64,000 bases of DNA, taken from positions 388,156-452,155 of the forward strand of contig CAJTCU010000002.1 of NCBI GenBank assembly GCA_910574935.1, written 5' to 3'. Under the pieces are notes generated by a model. That model was not told where the DNA came from, ran no database searches, and worked only from the letters and a program-made list of their open reading frames with translations. The DNA is from Oscillospiraceae bacterium. Its GTDB lineage: Bacteria; Bacillota; Clostridia; Oscillospirales; Acutalibacteraceae. This document shows, in pieces, positions 1 to 8,284 of the stretch. A program made the translations under genes and the position numbers. How positions within the stretch are numbered: the first letter of the stretch is position 1; the number at the start of each line of letters is the position of its first letter.

Positions 1-1024
1 TGAATTCATTTTCAGAGCGGTATTTTGTTCTATACAGTTCTTCCCTCTTTAGGCTGGAAAAGAACGACTCCATCACAGAATTGTCATAAGGAACGCGGGC
101 TCTTGAAAAGGATTGCGTAACCCCCAGAGATTTCAGGTAAGCGCAAAATGTCTTCGCCCGATAGTTCGTACCACGGTCAGTGTGAAATGTTAAAGGATTT
201 GTAGGCTTTCGGTTTTCATACGCCGCGCGAAAAGTGCCCTTGACCAACTGGGTGCTATTAGATTTACCGATTCGGTAGGCAATCACTTTTCGGGCAAACA
301 GGTCAATAACAGCACAAATATAGAACTTCTTATCATCGAAACGAAAGTAAGTAACATCGCTCACCCATACTTCGTCGGGACATGTAACATTAAACTGTTG
401 ATTCACGTGGTTGATAAGCTTACGCTGTTCCTTAACATAGGTGTTCTTCGCACCCTGACGAATACTGGTCAGGCCCATCTCCTGCATCAGTTCACGAACC
501 ATCTTAATTGAGATGGGATAGCCTTTGCTTTTCAGCGTTGCCGTGATTTTTTCTGCACCGAATATCTGATGGCTATGGTCATATATCTCCCGGATAACCT
601 TTTTGAGTTCATTTCGCCTCTCCGCATACCATGTATGCTCTCGCTTGCCGCGCAGAACGTGGTTGTAAAAAGTGCCTCTTGGCACATCTAAGGCCTCGCA
701 GATCATGTGCACGCTATATGTATGCTGCTCATGCAGCTTTTCTAATGCACCCAACTTCACTTTAAGAGGATCTCTGGGAGAACATTCGGAGGTTTTGAGA
801 ATTTCAATGATCCCCTCCAAACGCTTGACCTTATTCTCCAACAGGCGGAAGTTCTTTAGGGTAGGCTCCTTGCAATCATCCTCAGCGGTCTTTGCCGGTT
901 TTAACCAGATATAAATTGTACTTCTGGGAATGCCGGTGTCTCCAACAATATGGGAAACAGACTCACCCGATCTGTGGCGGGAAATTACCGCTTGTCTTTG
1001 CGACAGGTCATACTTACTTTTCAT
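1..1024 (-). CDS. IS3-family transposase, single ORF, C-terminus outside window
   Basis: Reading the minus strand from ATG at 1024 gives an uninterrupted frame of 341 codons that runs off the left edge. It catalyses cut-and-paste/copy transposition of its IS. The N-terminal ~60 residues form a helix-turn-helix (MKSKYDLSQRQ...STIYIW), followed by a charged coiled coil, then an rve integrase core. The DDE triad is visible: D223 in WVSDVTY, D283 in HTDRG and E319 in VMESFF, giving the D-x59-D-x35-E spacing of IS3. IS3 elements normally split this into orfA and orfB joined by -1 frameshifting; here it is one continuous ORF. The terminal inverted repeats cannot be paired because the other IS end lies outside the window. 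Confidence 0.93.
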   Translation of the reverse strand, partial: MKSKYDLSQRQAVISRHRSGESVSHIVGDTGIPRSTIYIWLKPAKTAEDDCKEPTLKNFRLLENKVKRLEGIIEILKTSECSPRDPLKVKLGALEKLHEQHTYSVHMICEALDVPRGTFYNHVLRGKREHTWYAERRNELKKVIREIYDHSHQIFGAEKITATLKSKGYPISIKMVRELMQEMGLTSIRQGAKNTYVKEQRKLINHVNQQFNVTCPDEVWVSDVTYFRFDDKKFYICAVIDLFARKVIAYRIGKSNSTQLVKGTFRAAYENRKPTNPLTFHTDRGTNYRAKTFCAYLKSLGVTQSFSRARVPYDNSVMESFFSSLKREELYRTKYRSENEF

Positions 1025-1154
1025 TGTTATCGCTCCTTATGCAATTTGAGTATACCATACTTTCCTTTCACTAGGCATTGCATCCTGCTTGAAAAGTGTG
1101 TGGATTTTTGGTATAGTTAAGTTAGGCAGGAAAGCCAGCGTTTGCGAAAGGAAT

Positions 1155-4100
1155 ATGGTTATGATAAAGTATATAAGAAATTTGCATAGGAGCGCAAATG
1201 CATTTTATGAAAAAAGGCTGAATTTGCACCAGCCAATTATCGGCTATAGAGATTTATTGCCCGTAGACGATATACAAAATGGCGATGAATATTTGAATGC
1301 ATTAAGCTGGGCCTTTAAGAATAAGCGAGTAAAGAATATTGCGCTGGCAGGGCCATATGGTGCAGGGAAGAGCAGTATCATAGAATCATTTCTCAAGAAG
1401 CATTGGCGGATAAGACGAAGGTCTCTCCGAATATCCATGGCAAGCTTTGAGATAAATTCGGAAATTTGTAATAGCACAGAACAGGATGACAAAAAGCACA
1501 AAACGCCCATCGAAAAGGAAGAAATCGAACATGGAATTTTGAAGCAGCTGTTTTATAAAGTAGGGTATGGGAAAATCCCTCAAAGCCGTTATAGAAAATT
1601 GCACAAAATAAGTGCTCTTTGGACATGGGTAAAACTGGTCTTTATCACATTATTGGCAATTCCATTTGTTTATGCTTTCAAGACAGAGTTTCTCACGGAA
1701 ATCAAAGAAAGTGTTGTATCGGCCGGAGAGAGTTTGAATCTGTCCGAGGTATGGGCAATAGGAATATTTATAATGTTGACAGCGGCTGTGCTCGGTATAA
1801 TCTCCTACGCATACAAATCTCTGCTCTCGAGGTATACGATTCGGAAGGTTTCGCTTCCGTCAGATACAGTAGTTGAAGGCGGCGGCGAAGGGGATGAATC
1901 AGTTTTTAGCAAGTATCTGGACGAGATTTTCTATTTCTTTGAAGTGACAAGATATCAATACGTTTTCTTTGAAGACCTTGACCGCCTGGATGATCCTTCT
2001 ATATTCGTGCATCTGAGAGAGCTGAATACACTGCTGAATAACTATGATATAATTCATAGTAAGCTGGTGTTTGTATATGCCGTCAAGGATGATATTTTTA
2101 GCGATGAAGACAGGACAAAATTTTTTGATTTTATTATACCGGTGGTTCCTATCATTAACTCAACAAATTCAGGCGAGGTTTTCACGGCTATGCTGGAGAG
2201 AGCCCGGCAGTCCGGAACGGAGCATTGCATTTCTCAGGAGTTTATTCTTGATGTGTCTCCGTACATCTCCGATATGAGAGTTCTGCAAAATATATATAAC
2301 GAATTTCTCGTGTACAAGGGGACAATCAAAGCGGGGCAGGAATTGGAACTGGACGATGAGAAGATGATGGCTCTGATTGTTTTCAAGAATTTGTATCCGT
2401 CTGAGTTTGCAGACTTGCAGAAAGAGAAGGGGGTAGTCAAGCGGGCCTTTGAGGATAAACGAAGCTTTATTGCAACGAGGCAAAAGACTGCACAAGATGA
2501 GATAGATAGGCTATCGACTTTGATTGAAGAAGCAAAAGCAGACACACTCCATAGAACGAAAGAACTTAAGGCGGCCTTTCTTTGTGAGATAACGGGATGG
2601 AAAGGCACAGCTTATTGTATCAGATTAGACTATTCAACAGATGTTTATGCATCTGAAATATTTACAGGCGCATTTGATTTTCTATCACTTGCAAGAAAAG
2701 AAATATATGGTATACGCATGATGGATTTGAACGGTAATAACCGAAATGCTTCATGTGACAACTTCTTAGAGCTTTGTCAAATTTATAGCAGGAGGGCTGA
2801 ACGAATCGAGTTAGTTGAAGGGAAAGAAAAAAGAAAGCGAATAGAAGAAATAGCTCAACTCAAAAACCAACAGCAGAATATTAGGTACAAGACAATGAGA
2901 GAGTTGCTGACAGAATTCAAAGTGGATGCAGTATTATCTGAGAACGTCATGAACAACAAGCTGCTATCGTTTATGCTGCGCCGTGGCTATCTGGATGAAG
3001 ACTATGCGACCTATATCAACTATTTCAAGGGCACCAGCATAACAAAGAGCGATATGAATTTTATACTTGCTGTTAAGAATTTAGAAATGACTGAGTTTGA
3101 ATATCCAATTTCAAAAACACCACAAGTCATTCAGCGGCTACAACCATATGAGTTCCGGCAAAAATCAATATACAATTACGCCCTGCTGGAGGAATTATTG
3201 GGTACGGAAGGTGAATCAGAAAAGCGGGATTTATTTATTGAACAGCTTTCGGATGAAGATGAACGAAGCTGGGCATTTATTGATGGGTTTATAGACGTTA
3301 CGAAAAACTTGGAGTTGTTCATCACTTTACTAGCAGAGGCTTGGCCCAGGATGTGGCTTTATATATCCAATCGCGCGACCCTTTCGTATGAAAGAAAGAG
3401 CCATTACTTGCTGGTGCTAGTTCGCTTTATTGATATCGACAGTCTTGTTGCAATGAATAGAGAGAGTTCATTATCTCACTTTATTGAGGAGAATGAGGAT
3501 TCCCTACAGCGGCTTGCTTCGGTTGATGCAGACAAAGTCTACTCAGTAATTAACTGGCTTGACTTGAGATTTGACAACGCTATTATTGAGAAAGTTCCCA
3601 GAGAAGTTGTTGATGCAATCATCGAAGAAAGCCGGTATGGAATCAATTTGACTATGTTGAAGCGAATCGTGAAATTCTTGAATCCTGACCTAGTGGCTGG
3701 AGTTGAGAACCGGCCTTACTCCACTCTTAATGAATTAGAGTGTGACTCTATTCTGCAAAATGTTAGGAACCATATTCCTGAGTTTGTTAATGAAATAGTC
3801 GCGCAAGGTTCAATGGATGATTTGGAGGATGATGTTGCAGACTTGCTGGAGAGAACGATTGACAACGCTATGTTATATGATATTGTTCTGTCTCATGAAA
3901 CTGTCTGTTTTGAGGATATCCTCTCTTGTTGCGGAAACTTAGTCTCAGACAAGAGAGACGCTGTGCAAATGCTATGGAGCGCACTTTTGAAAGAAGATAA
4001 AATATATCTTAGCTGGAAGAACATATACGAATACTGGGAGCAATTTAAGTTTGACAAAGTGCTTCTCGAATACATTGAAAACAATTCAGATAAGCTAAAA

Positions 4101-4850
4101 GGGCAGAGCACAGATTTTTTGGATGATGATTTTATCGGTGATTTTATTGCCTCAGAAGTAGATGACAGAGCCTTTGGCGAACTCTTACCTGAATTGAGAA
4201 TGCAAGATTTCAATGTACCTTTATCGTCACTTTCAGAACATCGAGTGTTAAAATTGATTTACCTCAAATTTATTCCATTCACTGTCCCACAATATGATGA
4301 AATGCAGGACTGCTGTCCAAACCTGTGCGAACCATTCATTTTATGGAATCAGCGCGCATTTAGAGAGCTTATAAACGACGTTTCGCTAACATCACAGCTC
4401 ATTGAGAATCTTGTATTGAGTAAGGACAGCGAAAATGAGACTAAGATAGAAATCATCAACACATATGGTGCAGAAAGCATGACTCAAAGAATTGCAGAAT
4501 ATTTATGCGCTGCACGATTCGATATCAGCCAAGAGATATTTGATGCAGCGTGGAATATGCTTGACATCCATAAGCAAGAGAAGCTAATGTTCATGTATTT
4601 GGCCATGCTTGATGATAAGAGTCTTGCATCATGTTTTTCTGATTTAGGGGGAGACTACGCAGATTTTGTAGACAGGATCAGTAGACATAAAGTGGAGCTT
4701 AAATGCTCAGACAATAACCGGAGATTGGTCCAAAGGCTGAAGGAGGTAGATTACATTACGAGTTATTCTGAAGGAAAGAGCGCTAAGAAAGGAAAGGATA
4801 TTGACCAGGATTGTAAAGTTATTCAGTGTTGGATTAAGGCGGAGGAATGA
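1155..4850 (+). CDS. Large membrane P-loop NTPase, YobI-like
   Basis: This ~1231-residue protein has an N-terminal NTPase domain. The Walker A motif GPYGAGKSS is at about residues 66-74 and a Walker B-like FFEDLDRLDD is near 270-280. Two hydrophobic segments (about 157-175 and 199-220) split the NTPase, as in KAP/YobI-type membrane ATPases. The remaining ~900 residues are helical, charged and repeat-like, without an enzyme motif I recognise. I chose ATG 1155 because GAAAGGAAT precedes it; the frame is open from 1089 but without a ribosome site. It stands alone, directly beside the IS3 transposase upstream region. Bacillus YobI sits near toxin genes and related NTPases occur in conflict loci, so a defence role is plausible but inferred. 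Its base composition is more AT-rich than the genes to its right. Confidence 0.8.
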   Translation: MVMIKYIRNLHRSANAFYEKRLNLHQPIIGYRDLLPVDDIQNGDEYLNALSWAFKNKRVKNIALAGPYGAGKSSIIESFLKKHWRIRRRSLRISMASFEINSEICNSTEQDDKKHKTPIEKEEIEHGILKQLFYKVGYGKIPQSRYRKLHKISALWTWVKLVFITLLAIPFVYAFKTEFLTEIKESVVSAGESLNLSEVWAIGIFIMLTAAVLGIISYAYKSLLSRYTIRKVSLPSDTVVEGGGEGDESVFSKYLDEIFYFFEVTRYQYVFFEDLDRLDDPSIFVHLRELNTLLNNYDIIHSKLVFVYAVKDDIFSDEDRTKFFDFIIPVVPIINSTNSGEVFTAMLERARQSGTEHCISQEFILDVSPYISDMRVLQNIYNEFLVYKGTIKAGQELELDDEKMMALIVFKNLYPSEFADLQKEKGVVKRAFEDKRSFIATRQKTAQDEIDRLSTLIEEAKADTLHRTKELKAAFLCEITGWKGTAYCIRLDYSTDVYASEIFTGAFDFLSLARKEIYGIRMMDLNGNNRNASCDNFLELCQIYSRRAERIELVEGKEKRKRIEEIAQLKNQQQNIRYKTMRELLTEFKVDAVLSENVMNNKLLSFMLRRGYLDEDYATYINYFKGTSITKSDMNFILAVKNLEMTEFEYPISKTPQVIQRLQPYEFRQKSIYNYALLEELLGTEGESEKRDLFIEQLSDEDERSWAFIDGFIDVTKNLELFITLLAEAWPRMWLYISNRATLSYERKSHYLLVLVRFIDIDSLVAMNRESSLSHFIEENEDSLQRLASVDADKVYSVINWLDLRFDNAIIEKVPREVVDAIIEESRYGINLTMLKRIVKFLNPDLVAGVENRPYSTLNELECDSILQNVRNHIPEFVNEIVAQGSMDDLEDDVADLLERTIDNAMLYDIVLSHETVCFEDILSCCGNLVSDKRDAVQMLWSALLKEDKIYLSWKNIYEYWEQFKFDKVLLEYIENNSDKLKGQSTDFLDDDFIGDFIASEVDDRAFGELLPELRMQDFNVPLSSLSEHRVLKLIYLKFIPFTVPQYDEMQDCCPNLCEPFILWNQRAFRELINDVSLTSQLIENLVLSKDSENETKIEIINTYGAESMTQRIAEYLCAARFDISQEIFDAAWNMLDIHKQEKLMFMYLAMLDDKSLASCFSDLGGDYADFVDRISRHKVELKCSDNNRRLVQRLKEVDYITSYSEGKSAKKGKDIDQDCKVIQCWIKAEE

Positions 4851-4857
4851 GGGTGCA

Positions 4858-4998
4858 GGCATCTGTTAAGGCAGAGTTCAAATGACGGATTTTCAAAAGC
4901 CCGTAAAACCGCATAAATACTGGCTTTTTGGGCCTCCAAACGGCCTGCGGCATCTTTTAAGTATGGTAAGGCCAGGTTTACACATCTTAACAGATGCC
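4858..4998. repeat. Dispersed intergenic repeat, copy 1, inside a 13-bp inverted repeat
   Basis: GGCATCTGTTAAG (4858-4870) pairs perfectly with CTTAACAGATGCC (4986-4998). They enclose a core (4902-4976) that is nearly identical to the one at 11290-11365. Shared blocks are CCGCATAAATACTGGCTTTTT, then GC-rich variable loop, then GGCATCTTTT, GTATGGT and CCAGG. The minus strand reads as a short peptide (KSQYLCGFT) in both copies, but conservation is at nucleotide level. Function unknown. Confidence 0.75.
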
Positions 4999-5010
4999 AC
5001 CCCCAAAATT

Positions 5011-5032
5011 CCCCGGAATTCCGGGGGTTTTT
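5011..5032 (+). terminator. Palindromic terminator after repeat copy 1
   Basis: CCCCGGAATTCCGGGG (5011-5026) is a perfect palindrome followed by GTTTTTT. It would end transcription coming from the NTPase gene and the repeat. Confidence 0.7.
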
Positions 5033-5202
5033 TGCGTTCAAGAGGCCAAAAAGGGACCGCCGCGGCGTGACGTGTTTTGGGGGATGCCATCAGGGAAAAC
5101 GAGAGTCAGTGCAGAAGAAAACAAAATATTTTTTGTGAAGGGCCATGATGAAAATCGTGGTCCTTTTTCTTTTTCCAGAGAAAAATTTAGGAGGTGTGCA
5201 GG

Positions 5203-5367
5203 GTGCCAAAGTTTACAGAAAGCAAAACCGATCGGGCCTATGAAAGTTTCATGAAACAGATCCCAGGCTTCCAGCATGATCCGCCCGAGACTGAAACCAG
5301 CCGCAAGGACATGGAGCAGAACAAAAAGCAGAAAGAAGTTCATAAGGATGATCTTCCGCAACGATAA
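5203..5367 (+). CDS. Small charged protein of mobile-element type, unknown function
   Basis: GTG at 5203 follows AGGAGGTGTGCAGG, a strong ribosome site. It opens a 54-residue, highly charged ORF (MPKFTESKTDRAYESFMKQIP..., ending DDLPQR). I do not recognise a domain. It is the first gene of a short run that continues with the interrupted ORF at 5348 and the DUF4314 gene at 5812, a layout typical of conjugative-element accessory genes. It has no signal peptide or membrane segment. Confidence 0.6.
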   Translation: MPKFTESKTDRAYESFMKQIPGFQHDPPETETSRKDMEQNKKQKEVHKDDLPQR

Positions 5368-5822
5368 CCACGGCGTACTGTTCGAGAAAGAAATCAGGTA
5401 CCACAAGGGCTGTCGACGTTGGCTTCGCCAAGTCGCCAAGATTCAGAAACAGGAATGTTTCTGAATCTTTCATTTTTTGAGGATTGCCGCAGCCCTTTTT
5501 GGAGCATAAGGGCAACGCCCGTTGCTTTGACGGTCGACCCAGGCTCTGGCATCAGGCCGAGAATCACATCGGGACTAATGAAATCGACATCACTGCCATA
5601 AAGCCCAGGCGTTTGGACGCCATGGCCTACGTCTGCTTCACGGTGGCAAAGGACATCATCACAGGCAGCAGGACGGTATCTCTCACAGAACTGGCCGACA
5701 CAAGTATGCTCTCCCCCCGGTACTTCCTGGTGATACAGACCGCCATGCTGATCCGGGTCTACGGACTGAGTGCGGCCAACCGGCTGCTATTTACAGAGGG
5801 GAGGAAACCGGATGAACTTTGA
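5348..5822 (+). pseudogene. Unrecognised gene split by a hairpin mini-element
   Basis: ATG 5348 overlaps the end of the previous ORF and reads MIFRNDNHGVLFEKEIRYHK before the double-hairpin element at 5414-5467. After the element a different frame (from about 5484) resumes and reads on to TGA 5822, with RLDAMAYVCFTVAKDI and FLVIQTAMLIRVYGLSAANR. The two parts look like one ~135-residue protein broken by the insertion and a frame change. No family is recognised. The stop overlaps the start of the DUF4314 gene (ATG 5812), which argues that the downstream part was a translated, coupled gene. Confidence 0.5.
5414..5467 (+). repeat. Double-hairpin mini-element E1
   Basis: Hairpin A is CGAC-g-TTGGC-TTCG-CCAA-GTCG (5414-5435). 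The linker reads GTCGCCAAG. Hairpin B is GATTCAGAAACA-GGAA-TGTTTCTGAATC (5440-5467), a perfect 12-bp stem followed by TTTCATTTTTT, which could also terminate transcription. Hairpin A and the linker are nearly the same as at 9641-9669, while the stem sequences differ by paired changes. It interrupts the ORF at 5348-5822. Confidence 0.8.
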
Positions 5823-6144
5823 CAGAAATAAGGTTGAGCTGGTCAGGCGGCAGTACCCGGTGGGGACGAGAATCCAACTGCACAGGCTGTGCAATGATGA
5901 GCGGGGGATGCCTTCAATATTGCCCTGCGGGCAAATTGCCGAGTTTCCCTCGACCGCGAGGCGGTCGCCTTTTGCTCCGCAAAAGTACCGGAAAACTCTT
6001 GTCCTGTGCGGGAGTGTGATTGGCGTCGATGACCAACCGGCCCTGCTCATGAAGTGGGACAATGGCAGAGGACTGAGCCTTATGCCGTTCGAGGACAGTT
6101 TCACGGTAATCCAGGAGCAGCAGCACGGCACTCTGGACGAGTAG
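5812..6144 (+). CDS. DUF4314-like protein with an in-frame hairpin-element insertion
   Basis: ATG 5812 follows GAGGGGAGGAAACCGG. The 110-residue product has the DUF4314 pattern: a basic N-terminus with YPVGTRIQLHRLCND, and a C-terminal block GSVIGVDD...MKWDNGRGLSLMPFEDSF. The intact relative at 20438-20740 shows the same blocks with a shorter middle. Here about 31 residues (PSILPCGQ...TLVLC) are added, encoded by mini-element E2, and the frame stays open. DUF4314 proteins are small mobile-element proteins of unknown role. Whether the inserted protein still folds is unknown. It is followed immediately by a DUF3848 frame. Confidence 0.7.
   Translation: MNFDRNKVELVRRQYPVGTRIQLHRLCNDERGMPSILPCGQIAEFPSTARRSPFAPQKYRKTLVLCGSVIGVDDQPALLMKWDNGRGLSLMPFEDSFTVIQEQQHGTLDE
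5917..5998 (+). repeat. Double-hairpin mini-element E2, inside the DUF4314 ORF
   Basis: Hairpin A: TTGCCC-TGC-GGGCAA (5920-5934). Linker ATTGCCGAG (5935-5943). Hairpin B is compound: GAGTTT (5941-5946) pairs with AAACTC (5993-5998), enclosing GACCGC-GAG-GCGGTC (5952-5966) and CTTTTGC-TCC-GCAAAAG (5969-5985). The insertion keeps the surrounding reading frame open. Confidence 0.82.
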
Positions 6145-6480
6145 CTCTATGATAAGCTGTCGCAGGAGCAGGATACCTTTCGGAAAGAACTGCTGGCTCT
6201 CCCGCCCGAGGAAATCCTGGATAAGGCTTGGGAATATCTGGTGCGGGAGGATATCCTGCTCACGATGGAGTACAACGAGCTGGACGATGAACAGGCGAAG
6301 GCCCTGTTGGAACTGCCGGACGCCATGTCGGACCTGTACGATACGGTCAAGGGGAAAGACAGCCGCCAGCAGGAAACCATCTGGCGGGAGATCGAGGAAA
6401 GGGCCAATGTGCTGGCAGCGGGAACAACAGCCCCACAGAAAGCGGGATATGGAATGGTAACAGACAGGGCGGCGGGATAG
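6145..6480 (+). pseudogene. DUF3848-like ORF lacking a start codon
   Basis: The frame directly after the DUF4314 stop TAG reads LYDKLSQEQDTFRKELL, PPEEILDKAWEYLVREDI and MEYNELDDEQAKALLELP, the pattern of DUF3848. It ends at TAG 6480. No ATG, GTG or TTG lies at the expected start: the frame begins right after the preceding stop, and the first ATG (6265) is deep inside the domain. The gene at 14905 is a relative whose expected start codon is ATA. Either an unusual start or translational coupling is used, or the start has been lost. Unknown function in conjugative elements. Confidence 0.6.
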
Positions 6481-6538
6481 TCAATGCTTATCTCCGCCGT
6501 TTTGTTTTAGACTTTTATGAGAGCGATAAACTGGAATT

Positions 6539-7018
6539 TTAGGAATTTACCCATACATCTATTTCGTCCTTCGTTGGGACTTCAAAGATAGACTCGAATT
6601 TATCAGCAAGTCCTTCATCAACATAATACGCATCAGATTCGTGATTTAAAACATCCTGATTTCTTTTTTGAATTCTTCTGTTCCACTCAACCGAATCAAC
6701 ATCCAAATAATAGAATTCATAATCAATATGTCTTGATGTGTAATACTCTTTCGCGTATTCACGTTCTTTCCTGGTCCAGAACCCCCAGTCTAAAACCACG
6801 TTAATTCCTGATTCTGCAATCTCAACAGATTTTGCATATTGGTATGCCTTTATTCTTTCAACATAGTAATCATGTTTTTCTCCGGCATCCTGTCCAAACA
6901 CCGACAACATTATTTCATCAATTGAAAGAATCACTGCTTTGTGTGTTGATCTGATTTTATTGGCATAAGTACTTTTTCCGCTGCAGAGCTTGCCACACAT
7001 AATAAAAACCTTAGACAT
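6539..7018 (-). CDS. AAA/zeta-type P-loop nucleotide kinase
   Basis: A 159-residue protein starts at ATG 7018 behind GGAGGGACTA; the ATG at 7030 is part of that ribosome site. Residues ~3-17 read VFIMCGKLCSGKSTYA, a Walker A loop of the small kinase/zeta-toxin fold. LSIDEIM supplies the following acidic residue, and FWTRKERE and RRIQKRN resemble the arginine lid region. Such proteins phosphorylate small substrates; the substrate here cannot be told. No antitoxin gene is adjacent, so a toxin role is not supported. It stands alone, pointing left, among element fragments. Confidence 0.72.
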   Translation of the reverse strand: MSKVFIMCGKLCSGKSTYANKIRSTHKAVILSIDEIMLSVFGQDAGEKHDYYVERIKAYQYAKSVEIAESGINVVLDWGFWTRKEREYAKEYYTSRHIDYEFYYLDVDSVEWNRRIQKRNQDVLNHESDAYYVDEGLADKFESIFEVPTKDEIDVWVNS

Positions 7019-7117
7019 TAGTCCCTCCATAAATATCGATTTATCGGTTTGTACTGGGGGAAATTATACCATACCCAATTACGAAAAGCAATCCCCCGTT
7101 CTACGTCCGTTCCGCCT

Positions 7118-7200
7118 ATCCAGACGGTCAAGGGGCGAGTAGTATTTTTTCGCAAAGAACGCGAAAAAATCTCCGCTCTTAACCCCTTGACCGTCTGGAT
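7118..7200. repeat. Long nested inverted repeat E8
   Basis: ATCCAGACGGTCAAGGGG (7118-7135) pairs with CCCCTTGACCGTCTGGAT (7183-7200), 18 bp without mismatch. Inside, ATTTTTTCGC (7144-7153) pairs with GCGAAAAAAT (7161-7170). It lies between the kinase gene and a methylase remnant. It resembles hairpin B of the mini-element family (GAG and CTC flank the inner hairpin) but lacks the conserved linker, so membership is uncertain. Confidence 0.7.
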
Positions 7201-7230
7201 TTTTGCCGTTGCCATAGCGTTGCAAAGGCC

Positions 7231-7397
7231 CTGTGGCTGCTGTCCTACAATACTGCGACACCATCCGGGCGCTGTACAGTGTGCCGGGCATTTACATCGA
7301 GAAAATCGAGCGCATCAACAATCTGGCCCAGCGGTACGACCCGGGGACGGTCTATGAGGAGGTCTTTATTTCAAACTACGACCCCTTGCATTGCTAA
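7231..7397 (+). pseudogene. C-terminal remnant of a D12-class adenine methylase
   Basis: The fragment reads WLLSYN and, after a one-base frame change, CDTIRALYS, IERINNLAQRYDPG and FISNYDP up to TAA 7397. This matches the tail of the intact D12 methylase at 23198-24082 (LLSYNDCAEIRELYD ... MAQRYEAGKEF ... LIGNYDLF). One base appears lost in an AATGACTGC-like stretch. The N-terminal two thirds, including the catalytic motif, are absent. The stop overlaps the end of the convergent DUF5694 gene. Confidence 0.65.
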
Positions 7398-8134
7398 TTT
7401 TCACTGAGCACCTTAACTGTATCCACAACACTCACCTGCCCTGCCTCCCGAAAGAACTGGCTGAGCAGATGGACATGCCCGGCGCCTATCAGCAGCAGTA
7501 CCCGCTCGTCCGGCGCCTGAAACAATGCCGTGGTATTCTTCCAGATGCGCAGGTTGCGGTAATACCAGTACTGGCCCACCCAGCCCGCACCTACTGGCCA
7601 AGTGCCATCGTCCAGCTTGGCGAATTCCAAGTATGTCTGATGGTCTGCCGCACAGTACTCTGGCCGGTTCATATAAATGAAGTGCTCCAGTAGGGTGGAA
7701 GCTTCCATGTGCTGCTGCTCCTGGTTAAACCTCTCCTCATTGTGGCGATTTAGTTCCTCAACATGCTCTGAAGGGTTATCCGCCATCCACTGGAAGACGC
7801 TGCCCACGCCAGGCACCGCCATGTTCCAATCCACGCAGTGCAGCCGGTCATGCCTCATATGCTCCGCCAGCCGGAACCCAAGCTGGTATACCTCACTGAT
7901 GCCTAGTTCCTTTTCCCTGCGCAGATAAGCCTGGTATTCCTCCTGCAGCTGGCCACTGTATTCCTGGGCATCCTCCACTGCTATCTTAGTAGGCTTGAAA
8001 TGTGCCAGGACTTCCACCAGCTTCAACACCTCCTGCTGACGCTGGCTTGAGAGGATGTCCGATTTGAGCTTGAACTGATCGCTGTTTCCGAAGCTTTTGA
8101 AATGAAATGTCCCCAATATCATAAGTTCCTGCAT
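7394..8134 (-). CDS. DUF5694 (TraB-like) protein
   Basis: ATG 8134 follows GGAGGCCAAACT and opens a 246-residue protein, MQELMILGTFHF. The N-terminal ILGTFHF and the C-terminal LLIGAGHVHLLSQFF are typical of the DUF5694/TraB-like fold, which has been compared with EreA-type and TIKI-like hydrolases; the activity is unproven. A clear promoter lies upstream (TATAAT 8162-8167 and TTGCTT 8185-8190 on the minus strand, 17-bp spacing). It is monocistronic and intact, so probably a chromosomal or cargo gene between remnants. Confidence 0.72.
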   Translation of the reverse strand: MQELMILGTFHFKSFGNSDQFKLKSDILSSQRQQEVLKLVEVLAHFKPTKIAVEDAQEYSGQLQEEYQAYLRREKELGISEVYQLGFRLAEHMRHDRLHCVDWNMAVPGVGSVFQWMADNPSEHVEELNRHNEERFNQEQQHMEASTLLEHFIYMNRPEYCAADHQTYLEFAKLDDGTWPVGAGWVGQYWYYRNLRIWKNTTALFQAPDERVLLLIGAGHVHLLSQFFREAGQVSVVDTVKVLSEN

Positions 8135-8161
8135 AGTTTGGCCTCCAATTATTTTTCGTTT

Positions 8162-8190
8162 ATTATACAATATTTATTATAGAAAAGCAA
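8162..8190 (-). promoter_or_regulatory. Promoter of the DUF5694 gene
   Basis: On the minus strand TTGCTT (8190-8185) is followed after 17 bp by TATAAT (8167-8162), 28 bp upstream of the start codon region. Confidence 0.7.
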
Positions 8191-8284
8191 TAACAGGAGC
8201 TGCCATTGAGGACACCGTAAGGTAATTGTGATTTTTATTATCTGCTTGAACGTATCCTTTCCATAGTTATGCAGCCTTTCCCAA

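Noticed and set aside
4858..5032. Known riboswitch (e.g. cyclic-di-GMP type) for the dispersed repeat
   Set aside because: GGGACGTAAAGCC in copy 2 slightly resembles a c-di-GMP-I aptamer, but the receptor stem and the other conserved parts are absent, and copy 1 lacks the match.
6539..7018. Zeta-type toxin of a toxin-antitoxin pair
   Set aside because: The kinase has a Walker A loop, but there is no neighbouring epsilon-like antitoxin gene; the adjacent DNA is remnant sequence.
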